A stretch of 64,000 nucleotides of DNA from Chitinispirillum alkaliphilum (lineage in GTDB: Bacteria; Fibrobacterota; Chitinivibrionia; Chitinivibrionales; Chitinispirillaceae): positions 248,001 to 312,000 of the forward strand of contig LDWW01000002.1 in the NCBI GenBank assembly GCA_001045525.1, in the 5' to 3' direction. A program made the position numbers and the translations under genes. Below the pieces are notes generated by a model. It worked only from the letters and a program-made list of their open reading frames with translations, did no database searches and was not told the DNA's origin. Below, one piece after another: positions 24,978-38,184 of the stretch (position 1 is the first letter of the stretch; each line of letters begins with the position of its first letter).

Positions 24978-27641
24978 ATGTGCTCCCTTTCAGGGCGACA
25001 TTTTCACAAACTTTTGATATTTGTTGCAGTAATCCTGAGCTTAAACGCTTATTCCTCATCACACCTCTGTGAGCTTGTGTTTGAGAGCTGCCCGGAACAC
25101 TTTGACGGTGACACCATAGACGTGCCAAGTGATGTGGTTGCCCTTTCTGCCAGAATCCGAGCTTGTAATATGCTGGAAGTCGAGGAGGGACTCACCGATT
25201 CAATCACACCCGCATCGATTTTTTTCGTTATCGACGAATCGGGCAGTATGTGGATGTGGCATGATACAGACCTGGAGGAACCGCCAAGAGATTCCCTCGG
25301 CTCCCGTTTTCTTGTTACAAGTGCCCTGCTTGACACACTCCTGGAAACAAACCCTAAAACCCATGTGGGTCTTGCACTTTTTGGATCATTCCTGATGTTT
25401 GATCCAAATGATGATTCTGTGTTCGTGGAACCGCAGGGATACGACACCTACAATCGTAACAGCGTGAACAGGGGTGCATATATTCCCCTGCTTCAGCTGG
25501 ATTCCGTATATACTGAATATAGTAACAGGACCGGTTATGAAATTCTTCAGCAGTATCTTCAAACCAAATGGCAGTATGATAACTTCCCCATAGACGATCA
25601 ACCGGAAGGGTACCGCACACGAAACCTTTACTATCAGGCCAGCACACGTGCGCTTCGCACAACAGCTACCAATATTACCACCGGATTCGATGCAGCTAAA
25701 GACGCAATGGCGAATTCTCCACATGACAGGGAAAACCAGTTTGTGATTTTTCTCTCTGATGGTGAAGCCAACACCCCCGAATCAGATCCCGAAATCCGTG
25801 ACCGGTTTATTGCCGGTGAAGATGTCCCCACCACTTTTACCATTTTTTTCAGCCCTTACGACAGAGCTCCGGACCAGATCTATGAAATGACCGACAATAT
25901 AAAGGCCAACGATTATTCAACCAGAAATCCCTCAAGCGATATCTGGACAATTCAAACCAGTTTTGATGACTTGATGAAACTGCTTTTCGAACAGGTGATC
26001 AGCCCCTTTATAAATGTGATCTCAGGAAATCCCTACAGGCTTGAATTTAACAGTATTGTCTCTTCCCCTCTTGGTGACAGGGAGTTTCTGTTTGCAGAAA
26101 GATTTCCCCTTGATCCTGATATAACAGAGCTCAACATTGACATTTCCTATATCGTAACCGACACCCGCACAGGAGAGTCTGAACCAAAAGAAACAAACTC
26201 CACACTCTATCTCCGTCGCAGCGGTGATATAAACACTCCCGATGGATTTGCAGTTTCCTGCTGGGAACGAACCAGTCTCAGCGTTGAGCATAAGGGAATA
26301 CCGGTTACAGTGGTCCGCGAAACCATGGACCTTCTTGAACTGGTTTTCAATCAGGGGACAGAGGAATTCTCTGCAATCCAGGTTGAGGTGACCAATTCCG
26401 AGGGTGAAATACTTGATTACGAGCAGATTAATCTTACAAATCAACATGACGGCACCTGGAGGTCAAGTTTCAGAAGAGAGATAGCAGATCCCAGGCCCGG
26501 AGATGGTGTTCTTCAGCATAAACTGAGTGACAGCCTGATCGTTACCTGGCGCAACCCCAGTTTACCCCTCGATACAATCCGGATTGCTCTGCCCTTCAAT
26601 GTCAGTCGATCTGTTGAAGTCACCGGAGCAAGCTACCACGACAGAACGGCAGATGGTTTTATTGACAGTATATATTTGTCTCTGGATAATGCGATCTCTT
26701 ATTCTGACCTGCAGACTTTTGTTTCTCAGCTGATTTTGCCTGCCCACCGTAATTTCACAATCGATTCAGTTATGATTGCCACCGGTGGCGTGAGCCTCCA
26801 TGTAACAGAAACTGGCAGATCAACGCCCCGTACGTTTGTAACAGCGGATGATAAAATAATAGTGAGCAGTTTTATTCTTCCCGATGGAGGGTACGTGCCA
26901 GATGGCATAGTTGAGATTCAGGACAAGGTAGCCCCGGTTATACTGCGAGCCCGTGTAACCTCAAGCGGAACCTTGACAGATACTCTCAGGGTTACCTTCT
27001 CTGAGCCGCTTCTTCCAGTTCATCACAATCATCCCTTTATTTTCAGAACCTCAGAAGGAACTGAATATACAGCCCATCTTTTTTTCGAAGGAGCAACTGA
27101 AAACGAACTTAAGTTCAGTATTATAGAACTGCATGGAGCTGCAGGCATATTTCGCGGAGATTCGATCTGGATAAACCATCTTGCAGGTGTAGGCGACAAC
27201 AAAAACAATATTCAGTCCAATCCGCAAAACAGAAGAGTTAACCTGGACGTGCGTGAATTACCTTTCAGTATTGTAACGCGTGCCATAAACAATCCATTTA
27301 CTCCTGAGATATCGGTGATTCCAGACTTTATCCGAAATGCCGACCCGGAAAGCAGAAGTACAGGTATCGTAGTTATCGTCGAACCGGAGCAGATACTCAG
27401 ACCACATATCCATCTAAGCGGAAAAGCTTCCGTTTACGATGTGGTAAAAAATCCCATGATTGAAGATGTCGACATGATTTATGACCCCGAAAGTAAACGG
27501 CTGTTCTTTATCTGGGATGGCAGAAACAGAAGTGGCAGAGCAGTCGCTACAGGCAATTATACGGTAATTATGAATATCAGGGACAATCAGGGTGATAACA
27601 AATCAGAAAGAATTTACACAAGAATCGGAGTCAGGCGATGA
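24978..27641 (+). CDS. Exported von Willebrand factor A domain protein, FlgD-like C-terminus (paralog 1)
   Basis: 887 residues from ATG 24978 (GGAGG five bases upstream). A signal peptide (LLIFVAVILSLNA) is followed by CELVFESCPEHFDGD and then a vWA domain at about 80-330 whose MIDAS starts D-E-S-G-S at 86-90, with TGFD and FLSDGEAN for later metal contacts. Several beta-rich domains follow. The last about 110 residues (VVVIVEPEQILRPHIHLSG ... FFIWDGRNRSGRAVATGNYTVIM) resemble a FlgD-type Ig domain. A surface or periplasmic adhesion or binding role is likely; vWA domains bind proteins through a divalent metal. It overlaps the next paralog by four bases. Confidence 0.85.
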   Translation: MCSLSGRHFHKLLIFVAVILSLNAYSSSHLCELVFESCPEHFDGDTIDVPSDVVALSARIRACNMLEVEEGLTDSITPASIFFVIDESGSMWMWHDTDLEEPPRDSLGSRFLVTSALLDTLLETNPKTHVGLALFGSFLMFDPNDDSVFVEPQGYDTYNRNSVNRGAYIPLLQLDSVYTEYSNRTGYEILQQYLQTKWQYDNFPIDDQPEGYRTRNLYYQASTRALRTTATNITTGFDAAKDAMANSPHDRENQFVIFLSDGEANTPESDPEIRDRFIAGEDVPTTFTIFFSPYDRAPDQIYEMTDNIKANDYSTRNPSSDIWTIQTSFDDLMKLLFEQVISPFINVISGNPYRLEFNSIVSSPLGDREFLFAERFPLDPDITELNIDISYIVTDTRTGESEPKETNSTLYLRRSGDINTPDGFAVSCWERTSLSVEHKGIPVTVVRETMDLLELVFNQGTEEFSAIQVEVTNSEGEILDYEQINLTNQHDGTWRSSFRREIADPRPGDGVLQHKLSDSLIVTWRNPSLPLDTIRIALPFNVSRSVEVTGASYHDRTADGFIDSIYLSLDNAISYSDLQTFVSQLILPAHRNFTIDSVMIATGGVSLHVTETGRSTPRTFVTADDKIIVSSFILPDGGYVPDGIVEIQDKVAPVILRARVTSSGTLTDTLRVTFSEPLLPVHHNHPFIFRTSEGTEYTAHLFFEGATENELKFSIIELHGAAGIFRGDSIWINHLAGVGDNKNNIQSNPQNRRVNLDVRELPFSIVTRAINNPFTPEISVIPDFIRNADPESRSTGIVVIVEPEQILRPHIHLSGKASVYDVVKNPMIEDVDMIYDPESKRLFFIWDGRNRSGRAVATGNYTVIMNIRDNQGDNKSERIYTRIGVRR

Positions 27642-30600
27642 AGTGTTTTTCAGATCGAAATATTTTCATATCATTCTTTTTCCTTATGGGCATACTGAGC
27701 ACTTCCACATACAGTAACACCATTTGTAATGTAAGAGTAGACTGTCCCATGAACTGGAGCGGGGACACAGTAAGAGTACCGGAGAATACAGTCATTTTAC
27801 ACTCCGTATTTGACCACTGCGCCCCCGATTCCCTAAGAGAGGGTTTTATCGTTGAACCGGGTGCGGTGGATACAATTTCAGTATTTATCATTATAGACCA
27901 GTCAGGGAGCATGCGTATTTATGATTCCACCAATGTTCGTTACGATGTGGCGAGAAACATTATAGATTCCATCTACGCGCGCTCTCCCGCTTCAGAAGTG
28001 GGTCTTGCTGTGTTTGCAAATCAGCTCTTACACAGCTATGAAGACAACTCCTGGTTCAAACAGCTTTTCCCCGACAGTGGATGGCATGATTCCTATATTC
28101 CTCTCACCCCCCTCAACGATACTGTCGACGGAGTACCAGCCGTTGAAAAACTCAAATGGGCAATAGAACTTTCCGAAGAACTTGACTTTAACGGAATGAA
28201 CAAACTCACAAACGGTAACTACGGACCAACCGGCCGCCGCAACTATCAGACTCAAACCAATACAGGATTTGTTGGCACCACTGATATATCTCTTGGGTTC
28301 GAAGCCGCCAAAGATGCTTTCAAATCCGCATCAAACCTACCGGAAAATCAGGTTATTATATTTCTCTCTGACGGAGAAGCTCAGAATGTAGATATTGAAA
28401 GGCAACCACATTTAAATGATTATATTCTGGGAGAGGGCGTTCCTGCGACTTTCACCGCAGTTATTGGAGAATCGCTGATACCGGATGAGCTTGATGAAAT
28501 GAACAGAAATATCAGAAACAACGACTACTCCTCCTTCAACCATGCAACAAGTATCTGGTTGGATGATGTCAACCAGAAACAACGCCTTCTCAACAATATT
28601 ATTACAAAGCTTGAAAGTTCTCTGGAGTCCGACCTTGGATACTACGTAAGTACTCCGGTCTCTATGACAATTAACGGTATTGACGCACTATCGTTTACAG
28701 ATTCAACCGTTGTGTTTCCGGACTTATCTTTACCCCTGCAGGGGAAACATACCACTTTTGACATTAACTACACCTACAAATTTACAACCACCCCTGAGCC
28801 AGTGGAATTTACAAGAGACTTTCAGGTCCTTGTAGCACAAAGCAGTGAACCCCAATTTGAATCTTTTGAGTGCTGGGAACAGGATAGCATCGTTTTTTTT
28901 CATGAAGGAAACGAAATATTTGTAGTGGAAGAGAAAATGGGCAGACTTGAGATAAGATTTTTCCCTGAAACAACTACCCACAGCGATATTGATCTTCTTA
29001 TTAAGAGTTCTTCAAGTTCGGATTCACTCAACCTCACACTAACAAACAGAAGCGCTTACTGGAACGGAAGTTTTGACTGGGAGTACGGTTCATCCAAACC
29101 AGATAATGTCCTGCAGATCGAATCAGGCGACAGCATCGTTGTAATATATCGCAATCCGCTCATCCCTCTTGACACTATCAGAAAGGTTCTGCCTGTTGTT
29201 CCACAGCGGGATCTTGCAGTGAGAAATGCCTATTACGTTGACACCAATGCTGATGGCCACCCCAATGCGATCAGGGTAACACAGGGCATGGAAAGGCTAA
29301 CCGCTCAGGAGTGTTCACTTATAACTCAATCGCTGGCAGTCCTGACCAGCAGAAACATTTCTGTGAAAAGTGTATTACCAGATGAAAATGGGTTTATTAT
29401 AAGATTAGACAGCTCAGAAGGACAAACTCCCTTTACAGGTTTATTTCCTTTGGAGAGGCTCACTATACAGGCCACCGATTTACCATCGGGTGGATCTTTT
29501 CCGGCAACAGAGATCTCTATTGCAGACAGCATGGCTCCTGTAATTGTATCAGCAACATATTATGATTTTTCATCCGATGATGAAAATGATACGCTTGTAA
29601 TCTCATTTTCCGAACCGGTTAAAGCTATAGAAAACAATCAACCGTTTATTTTCAGATCAGCCGGAAGAGAATATCAGTTGCAAATGGAGGAAGTAAAAAG
29701 AAAGGGTTCGGATGCAGTGTTCAGCATTATCCCTTCACAGCAAAGCACTCCTTCACAGGGGGATTCGATCAGAATCAGTACAACAGCCGCCATTTCTGAT
29801 ACACTTTCCAATGTACAGCTTAATTTAGGGAACAGACTTTCTGATTTGGTTTATGTAAAAGTCTACAGAGGAACAGGTGCATATTATTATGATAAAAGCG
29901 GTGATGGTTTGATAGATCTGATCTCTGTAACCACCAGCCGAAAGCTTGACAGTCTCGCTTTTGAGCAGATCAAATCTTCCATAACTCTTCCTCCGCACAG
30001 AAATTTCACCTACGGGAGCAATGACTTCTCGCTTACAGATTCAGGGTTTACCATCGAGGTCAAACAGGTCGATGCAAAGCCTAACACAGCAGTTGACGGT
30101 AGAGATGTAGTGCAGATTGCAGGGATCGAAGATGAAGCTTTCATATTCCAGAGATCTTCCATCAGAGCTGAGGACAGAATTGCACCTGTAATAACAGAAG
30201 CTGTTTTTATCGACACCGAGAGTGAAGGTGATGAGATACCAGACACACTGATTGTTACATTCTCAGAGGAAGTTTCCACGCCTTTGGACAGTTATCCCTT
30301 TGTTTTCACCGATAAAAACGGGGATACCTATACAATGGAACTTAAGCTATATGAAACCAGAGGGAAAAATGAGTACGTTTTCATAGTAGAGGACATTCAG
30401 GGCAGAGATTTCCCCGGAAAAGGTGACTTGGTTTCAATTGACCCACATGCAAACTTGGGTGATAATCATGGTAATGTTCAGGATTCAGCAAACCGTGAAA
30501 CACCTGTAACAATTCGTCATTCAGAGCAGAAGTTCAGAATAATCACCTCACAGAACCCTTTCAACATCAACGAACCCGAGATCCCCGGATCCACAAGATC

Positions 30601-30895
30601 CAGATTCGGCATCAGGGAATCAAACGGACTTGTGCTGATTGTAGAGCCACTCTCAAGAGCATCAATAAGCTCCGGGTTCAAATCTGAATTTGTACTTTAT
30701 GACAAGGTAGGCAATATTGTAACCACCACCAAAGGCAAACGTGGCAGTGATAATGTTGTCTATTTCGTATGGGATGGCAAAAACAGAAACGGAAGACTTG
30801 TAGGAACGGGAACATACATGTTAATAGTAAGTATAGAGGATCCGTTTGGAAACAATAAATACCAGAACACATTAATTGGTTTTGTCAATAACTGA
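27638..30895 (+). CDS. Exported von Willebrand factor A domain protein, FlgD-like C-terminus (paralog 2)
   Basis: 1085 residues. The signal peptide is MKCFSDRNIFISFFFLMGILSTSTYS, then CNVRVDCPMNWSGDTV, matching the start of the upstream paralog. The vWA MIDAS is D-Q-S-G-S at 87-91, with TDISLGFEAAKDAF and FLSDGEAQ later. The middle holds two repeated modules that each begin with YYxDxxxDGxxxxIxV and contain VSFSEPV-type strands; the paralog has one. The C-terminus again carries the FlgD-like VVYFVWDGKNRNGRLVGTGTYMLIVSI. ATGA overlap with the previous gene and a 29-base gap to the next indicate one operon. Confidence 0.85.
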   Translation: MKCFSDRNIFISFFFLMGILSTSTYSNTICNVRVDCPMNWSGDTVRVPENTVILHSVFDHCAPDSLREGFIVEPGAVDTISVFIIIDQSGSMRIYDSTNVRYDVARNIIDSIYARSPASEVGLAVFANQLLHSYEDNSWFKQLFPDSGWHDSYIPLTPLNDTVDGVPAVEKLKWAIELSEELDFNGMNKLTNGNYGPTGRRNYQTQTNTGFVGTTDISLGFEAAKDAFKSASNLPENQVIIFLSDGEAQNVDIERQPHLNDYILGEGVPATFTAVIGESLIPDELDEMNRNIRNNDYSSFNHATSIWLDDVNQKQRLLNNIITKLESSLESDLGYYVSTPVSMTINGIDALSFTDSTVVFPDLSLPLQGKHTTFDINYTYKFTTTPEPVEFTRDFQVLVAQSSEPQFESFECWEQDSIVFFHEGNEIFVVEEKMGRLEIRFFPETTTHSDIDLLIKSSSSSDSLNLTLTNRSAYWNGSFDWEYGSSKPDNVLQIESGDSIVVIYRNPLIPLDTIRKVLPVVPQRDLAVRNAYYVDTNADGHPNAIRVTQGMERLTAQECSLITQSLAVLTSRNISVKSVLPDENGFIIRLDSSEGQTPFTGLFPLERLTIQATDLPSGGSFPATEISIADSMAPVIVSATYYDFSSDDENDTLVISFSEPVKAIENNQPFIFRSAGREYQLQMEEVKRKGSDAVFSIIPSQQSTPSQGDSIRISTTAAISDTLSNVQLNLGNRLSDLVYVKVYRGTGAYYYDKSGDGLIDLISVTTSRKLDSLAFEQIKSSITLPPHRNFTYGSNDFSLTDSGFTIEVKQVDAKPNTAVDGRDVVQIAGIEDEAFIFQRSSIRAEDRIAPVITEAVFIDTESEGDEIPDTLIVTFSEEVSTPLDSYPFVFTDKNGDTYTMELKLYETRGKNEYVFIVEDIQGRDFPGKGDLVSIDPHANLGDNHGNVQDSANRETPVTIRHSEQKFRIITSQNPFNINEPEIPGSTRSRFGIRESNGLVLIVEPLSRASISSGFKSEFVLYDKVGNIVTTTKGKRGSDNVVYFVWDGKNRNGRLVGTGTYMLIVSIEDPFGNNKYQNTLIGFVNN

Positions 30896-30924
30896 GAACA
30901 CACTTAGATCATTTGGTGTAAAAG

Positions 30925-33228
30925 ATGAAAATAAAGAAATCAAAAATTGTTGCCGCCCTTCTAAGCATTATAGTTTTATGCGGCGGAGTTTACTCAGACG
31001 GCTTGCCCGGGGAATATCTGCTAACAGAGCGCTGGAGAACATTTTTCTCAAACATCTCCCCTATTCACAATCCAGCCAACCTGGCAGAGCATTCACACCC
31101 CTCACTGCGTGGGGTAATAACACTCTCCTCCTATGATGCAGCGAGCCTGTTTGAAACAGGATTTACAATGCCGCTCGGCTTTTTTCACACTGCAGGTCTC
31201 ACCATAGCGGGCGAAGCGGGTAAACCAATTGAAAACTGGATACCACACAACGGTCAGCTGATTTCTTCCGATACCTCAAGAAGTCACTCCAATCTGCTCT
31301 TTACAGCCTCATATTCCGTGAATCCCTGGAGACGCCTGATAACAGGATTAAATGTAAATTACCATTACCACACCAATTTCGGCTTTGACCCCGATTATGG
31401 ATTGGGATTTGATGCTGGTCTTGCATACAGATTGGTAGTCCACCCATTCTGGGGATACCATAGAATTGGTTTGGCCTACAGAAACATCCCCTTCTTCCAG
31501 ATGGGCAGCATGAACCGTGTGGAGTATTCCCCCCTGCTCAGAGCGAACTATGATGTTTCACTGCTTAACGGGGCTTTGAATTTCAACCTTGCCTATAGTT
31601 TAAAAGACTTTACGGCCAGTGCTGATTTATTCTCCAGAGGTGAAAATGTCAATGAGTGGGAAATGATGGCAGGATGGGGTATCAGGCCTTTGAGATATCT
31701 TGGTTTAAAGGGCTATTTTGAGTTTCATGATGATATAAACAGCACCTCCAGCTTCTCTCTTAGATCCTGGGGTGTAGCAGGGTCCTTTGATATTCCTCAT
31801 CTGAACCGCGGAAGGGATTTCTCCGTAATCTATCAGTTTAATGATGAAATGAGTAACACTGTTCATAACAGCCATTCTGCTTATTTCAAATATGATTTTG
31901 GTTTGCACAGGGAAGAGATGTACGCAAGAAGAATGAGCAGACTTGCAAACATCTCACCATCAGAACTTTACAACAGAGCCATGAGACTCTACCACAGGCA
32001 AAGATACTGGGATGCATATTTTATTTTTGCACAGATTTTAACAGAACACCCAGACTTTCAGGTTAATGATTTAGTAACTTATCATGCGGGTTCATCACTG
32101 GAAAAAATGCAGATGTATGATGAAGCTGTTACTATGTACAGTGAGGCAAAATCCTCCTACCCTCTGAGCAACATTATTCCCTTTGTTGATTTAGGTTTAA
32201 TGAGAATTCATTACAGAAGAAATAACCTGAGCGGTGTCAGAAACCAATATGTAGAATTGAACAGACCTAAAGTTCCCGACTCGATACGCTCACATGGTGC
32301 ATATCTGATGGGACAGACTGCCATCGCCAACTCAGATTACAGAACCGCAGTAAGAGAATTTGCCCTTGTAAAAGAGGAACACCCCGATTATATCTTCGCT
32401 AACCACAGTCAGGCAATTGCACACCTGCTGGCTAATTCCGGTGAAGAGCACATAATGGCAAGTCTGAGAAGGAGTATCGATAACCGCCCCACTACAGATG
32501 CGCAAAGAGAAATGATCAACCGCTCTCTTCTCTTTGCAGGCTATCTGTTTTACGAAAGCAATCAGCTTTCCAAAGCTGTGGCAGCACTAAGAGATATCCC
32601 TTCGAGAAGCAAATACTACAGTGAAGCGCTTCTTGGTTTGGGGTGGACCGCAATCAGAGCCGGTCAGTTCCATGACTGTATTTCTGTGGGAAGGAGCCTG
32701 AGGTCATCGACCGATGATGTGATTTTACTGGCTGAAGCAGCCCTGATTGAAAGCTATGCCCATATCGCACAGAAAAGATACGACAGAGCAGCAGGTATTC
32801 TTCAGAACGCTTTTGACAATCTCAATGACTACAGACTTATAAGCGAAGATTCGGTTGCTACTTTAAAAAGAGAATACCAGTCAAAAAGAGGATCCCATTC
32901 TGAGCTTGTAGCTCAGATAGCCGAACTTGCCTCAAGAGGAGCTCTTGTGGATATGAATATTGCAGACCTGTACAGAAGAGAACATCTCTCTATTCTGGAA
33001 GAGTTCGATGAATACTACAGATTTATAGATAACCATAACAGAGCATCCTTCTTTGCCAGAAATATCAATCAGGTAATGTATGATGTCGAGTATGTTCTGG
33101 CAAGAGCAAAACGAATGAGCGGTGTAGTACCTGTCAGCAGGGAACTTCAGAGAACTATCGACCAGGAGAGAGAAATTCAACAGGAGCTGGAACGACTCAG
33201 AAGAGAAATGGATAATATTGAAGAATAA
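30925..33228 (+). CDS. Outer-membrane-type protein with barrel-like N-terminus, TPR region and coiled-coil tail
   Basis: 767 residues. After the signal peptide (IVAALLSIIVLCGGVYS|DG), residues about 30-330 show alternating strands with barrel character (HNPANLAEHSHPSL, YDFGLHREEM). From about 345 the protein turns helical, with TPR-like units (LYNRAMRLYHRQRYWDAYFIFAQILTEHPDF, YRTAVREFALVKEEHPDYIFANHSQAIAHLL). The last 30 residues (ELQRTIDQEREIQQELERLRREMDNIEE) form a coiled coil. The mix of a barrel with TPRs recalls scaffold proteins of secretion or surface complexes. It is the third gene of the vWA operon, so it may anchor or assemble the vWA proteins. Not assigned to a named family. Confidence 0.7.
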   Translation: MKIKKSKIVAALLSIIVLCGGVYSDGLPGEYLLTERWRTFFSNISPIHNPANLAEHSHPSLRGVITLSSYDAASLFETGFTMPLGFFHTAGLTIAGEAGKPIENWIPHNGQLISSDTSRSHSNLLFTASYSVNPWRRLITGLNVNYHYHTNFGFDPDYGLGFDAGLAYRLVVHPFWGYHRIGLAYRNIPFFQMGSMNRVEYSPLLRANYDVSLLNGALNFNLAYSLKDFTASADLFSRGENVNEWEMMAGWGIRPLRYLGLKGYFEFHDDINSTSSFSLRSWGVAGSFDIPHLNRGRDFSVIYQFNDEMSNTVHNSHSAYFKYDFGLHREEMYARRMSRLANISPSELYNRAMRLYHRQRYWDAYFIFAQILTEHPDFQVNDLVTYHAGSSLEKMQMYDEAVTMYSEAKSSYPLSNIIPFVDLGLMRIHYRRNNLSGVRNQYVELNRPKVPDSIRSHGAYLMGQTAIANSDYRTAVREFALVKEEHPDYIFANHSQAIAHLLANSGEEHIMASLRRSIDNRPTTDAQREMINRSLLFAGYLFYESNQLSKAVAALRDIPSRSKYYSEALLGLGWTAIRAGQFHDCISVGRSLRSSTDDVILLAEAALIESYAHIAQKRYDRAAGILQNAFDNLNDYRLISEDSVATLKREYQSKRGSHSELVAQIAELASRGALVDMNIADLYRREHLSILEEFDEYYRFIDNHNRASFFARNINQVMYDVEYVLARAKRMSGVVPVSRELQRTIDQEREIQQELERLRREMDNIEE

Positions 33229-33233
33229 ATTGA

Positions 33234-33257
33234 AAGGGGCATTAAAAACGCCCCTTA
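33234..33257 (+). terminator. Weak terminator-like hairpin after the vWA operon
   Basis: AAGGGGC and GCCCCTT pair around a nine-base loop directly after the stop codon at 33228. Only a short TTATAC follows, so efficiency is uncertain. Confidence 0.45.
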
Positions 33258-33384
33258 TACTCACTGTGATAACTGTTCCTATTCACACATTTTTTACAAC
33301 TAAGCCTGAGTACAAATATCAGTATTGTTACAAATTTTGTCAGATAAATATTGCGGTTTCCTTTACCGCTCGAAGGGGGTGTTT

Positions 33385-34986
<1,602 letters not shown>

Positions 34987-35023
34987 AAATACTAAGTGTT
35001 TTACATTTCAGAATTAACTCAAA

Positions 35024-35058
35024 GAAGGTCCGGTCGGTTTTCCCCCGGACCTTCTTTA
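35024..35058 (+). terminator. Terminator after Ser-Asp repeat twin 1
   Basis: GAAGGTCCGG pairs with CCGGACCTTC over ten bases with an 11-base loop, followed by TTTAT. It starts 37 bases after the stop codon and shares its GGTCCGG core with the terminators at 3310 and 37531. Confidence 0.8.
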
Positions 35059-35150
35059 TCCCTGCAAGTTCATTAACCCTCAGGAAGATCTAAGTGTGCA
35101 TCTGCCCCTCGTCTCTTTCAGCGATTTATCTTCTTATTGGGAGTATTCTT

Positions 35151-35463
35151 TTATTACTCCGGCAATTATATATGCATAAGAGAGTGTTTGAGTTTCATTG
35201 CTTTTAAGAGTCCAGCGCTAAGAAGCGCTGTTTCAAAAACAATAGAGGCCTTCAGCCCCAAACCCCGACCAACTTTCTTTCCAAGGCCAAAGAAAGTAGG
35301 CAAAGAACGCCTTGGCAGCCCCACACTGGCTCCAATATTCGCTCATTCGCCAGTGATTGGGGCGGATTTGTACCCGATAGTTTTTTTTTTAGGAGTACTG
35401 CCGTTCGCCCTGTGAAATAGATGGAGAACAATTTATGTGCAAGTTTAATTGCCGGACTAATAA
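35151..35463 (+). repeat. R1 interspersed element, copy 2
   Basis: 313 bases bounded by TTATTACTCCGGCAATTA and its near-perfect inverted copy TTAATTGCCGGACTAATAA. The interior includes a self-complementary CTTTCTTT / AAAGAAAG segment and a stretch in common with copies 1 and 3. It contains no supported gene; a 92-residue reading frame across it is not conserved in the other copies. The following 240 bases up to the promoter at 35702 are AT-rich with no gene. Confidence 0.85.
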
Positions 35464-35701
35464 ATGAATATCGAATAAGAACAGAGATAAATGCGTGTAA
35501 AACAAGAGAGAGGAGGCATAAAATTTAACAAACATTTTTTTCTTTCCCACCCCTAAACACACACTCTGCGCGCATAGTCAGGCTGCGCTTTAAGAGCCTT
35601 CAATAACGGTAAAAAAACAGTCAATACTACAATTTCTGTATCACCATTGTATAGTACATTGCCCGAAAAACAATAAATTTTTATACAATAGTCTCAATAT
35701 G

Positions 35702-35730
35702 TTGAAATTTTTATAAATGGGATTGATAAT
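35702..35730 (+). promoter_or_regulatory. Candidate sigma-70 promoter for Ser-Asp repeat twin 2
   Basis: TTGAAA, a 17-base spacer and GATAAT lie 137 bases before ATG 35867. Just upstream, ATTGTATA at 35646-35653 and TATACAAT at 35682-35689 form a perfect 8-bp inverted repeat that could be an operator. Confidence 0.4.
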
Positions 35731-35866
35731 TATATATGGGAGCCACGAAGGAGATCCACAAATACTGTAACATCAATGAGGAGATGAAACTAAGCAGCTT
35801 GTAGAAACGGTGAGAGTTCGGTGTGTGGCAGATGGGTTAACGCTAATGTTTAATGTGGGGGTTAAT

Positions 35867-37504
<1,638 letters not shown>

Positions 37505-37530
37505 ATGAGTTTCAACTTTGAGCTGCATTT

Positions 37531-37565
37531 AAAGGGTCCGGTCAGTTTAGACGGATCCTTTTTTA
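37531..37565 (+). terminator. Terminator after Ser-Asp repeat twin 2
   Basis: AAAGGGTCCG pairs with CGGATCCTTT (one G-U pair) around an 11-base loop, followed by TTTT. It begins 26 bases after the stop codon. Confidence 0.8.
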
Positions 37566-37630
37566 AATGTGTGCCTCAAATACCTACCCAGCTCTGATAA
37601 TGTTTGAACTGTTAAGGGCAGGGGAAAACG

Positions 37631-38070
37631 TAAGATCATCTGGATGGGAAAAGCATTTCCCTCGCTGCAGCTTCAGGTGCGGACACCAAAATCTTCCGCT
37701 ACCCATCCAATGCGGTCGTACACTTCGACAAGGAGCAAAGTGCAGGCATCACGGGGACACATTTTGGTAAGCGATATTGTAGCCCTTCAGATTGAAAGAG
37801 CATGTGTAAATCCATAGTTTATGTGAAGAGTGTAGTGTAGTATAAAACACATCTGAGTTGATTAGTACACATACCGCCCGGGTAAAACGCGGCAGGTAGG
37901 ACTGCAGGTGGACAATTCCTATTGTCCAGTCCCCTCAAAAAAGCGGAGTCCTCGGAGCGCTATAAACGAGGCACCGATCCCGCATTCTGCGGGAGAGCCT
38001 GTAGGAGAACCGGTAAGTTTACAGTGAGCCTGGCCGAACTGTCTTCGGCAGCCGCCCAAAACATTCTTAA
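37631..38070 (+). repeat. R2 interspersed structured repeat, long copy A
   Basis: About 440 bases with no gene, matching the copy at 54595-54985 almost throughout. A 5' module has TGGATGGG (37641) facing CCCATCCA (37702). The shared core starts near ACCGCCCGGGTAAAAC (37872) and holds the hairpin TGGACAAT-TCCT-ATTGTCCA (37909-37928). CCCGCATTCTGCGGG and a GCCGA/TCGGC hairpin follow towards the GCCGCCC end. Confidence 0.85.
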
Positions 38071-38184
38071 TCTCTTATTTAACCTCTTTTACTTTTAATT
38101 ACAATTTTAAAAAACACTTCAAATGATAATGATTATATTAAAACATCAACGCGCTGTCTTAAAAGAGAGTATAGGGAGGAGCAG

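Noticed and set aside
35137-35415. 92-residue plus-strand frame in R1 copy 2
   Set aside because: It is not kept open in copies 1 and 3, so R1 is better read as non-coding.
35740-35866. Leader upstream of Ser-Asp repeat twin 2 considered as a cyclic-di-GMP riboswitch
   Set aside because: A few GAAAC/GGTG-like words recall the GEMM type, but the conserved core and tetraloop-receptor pattern are not present.
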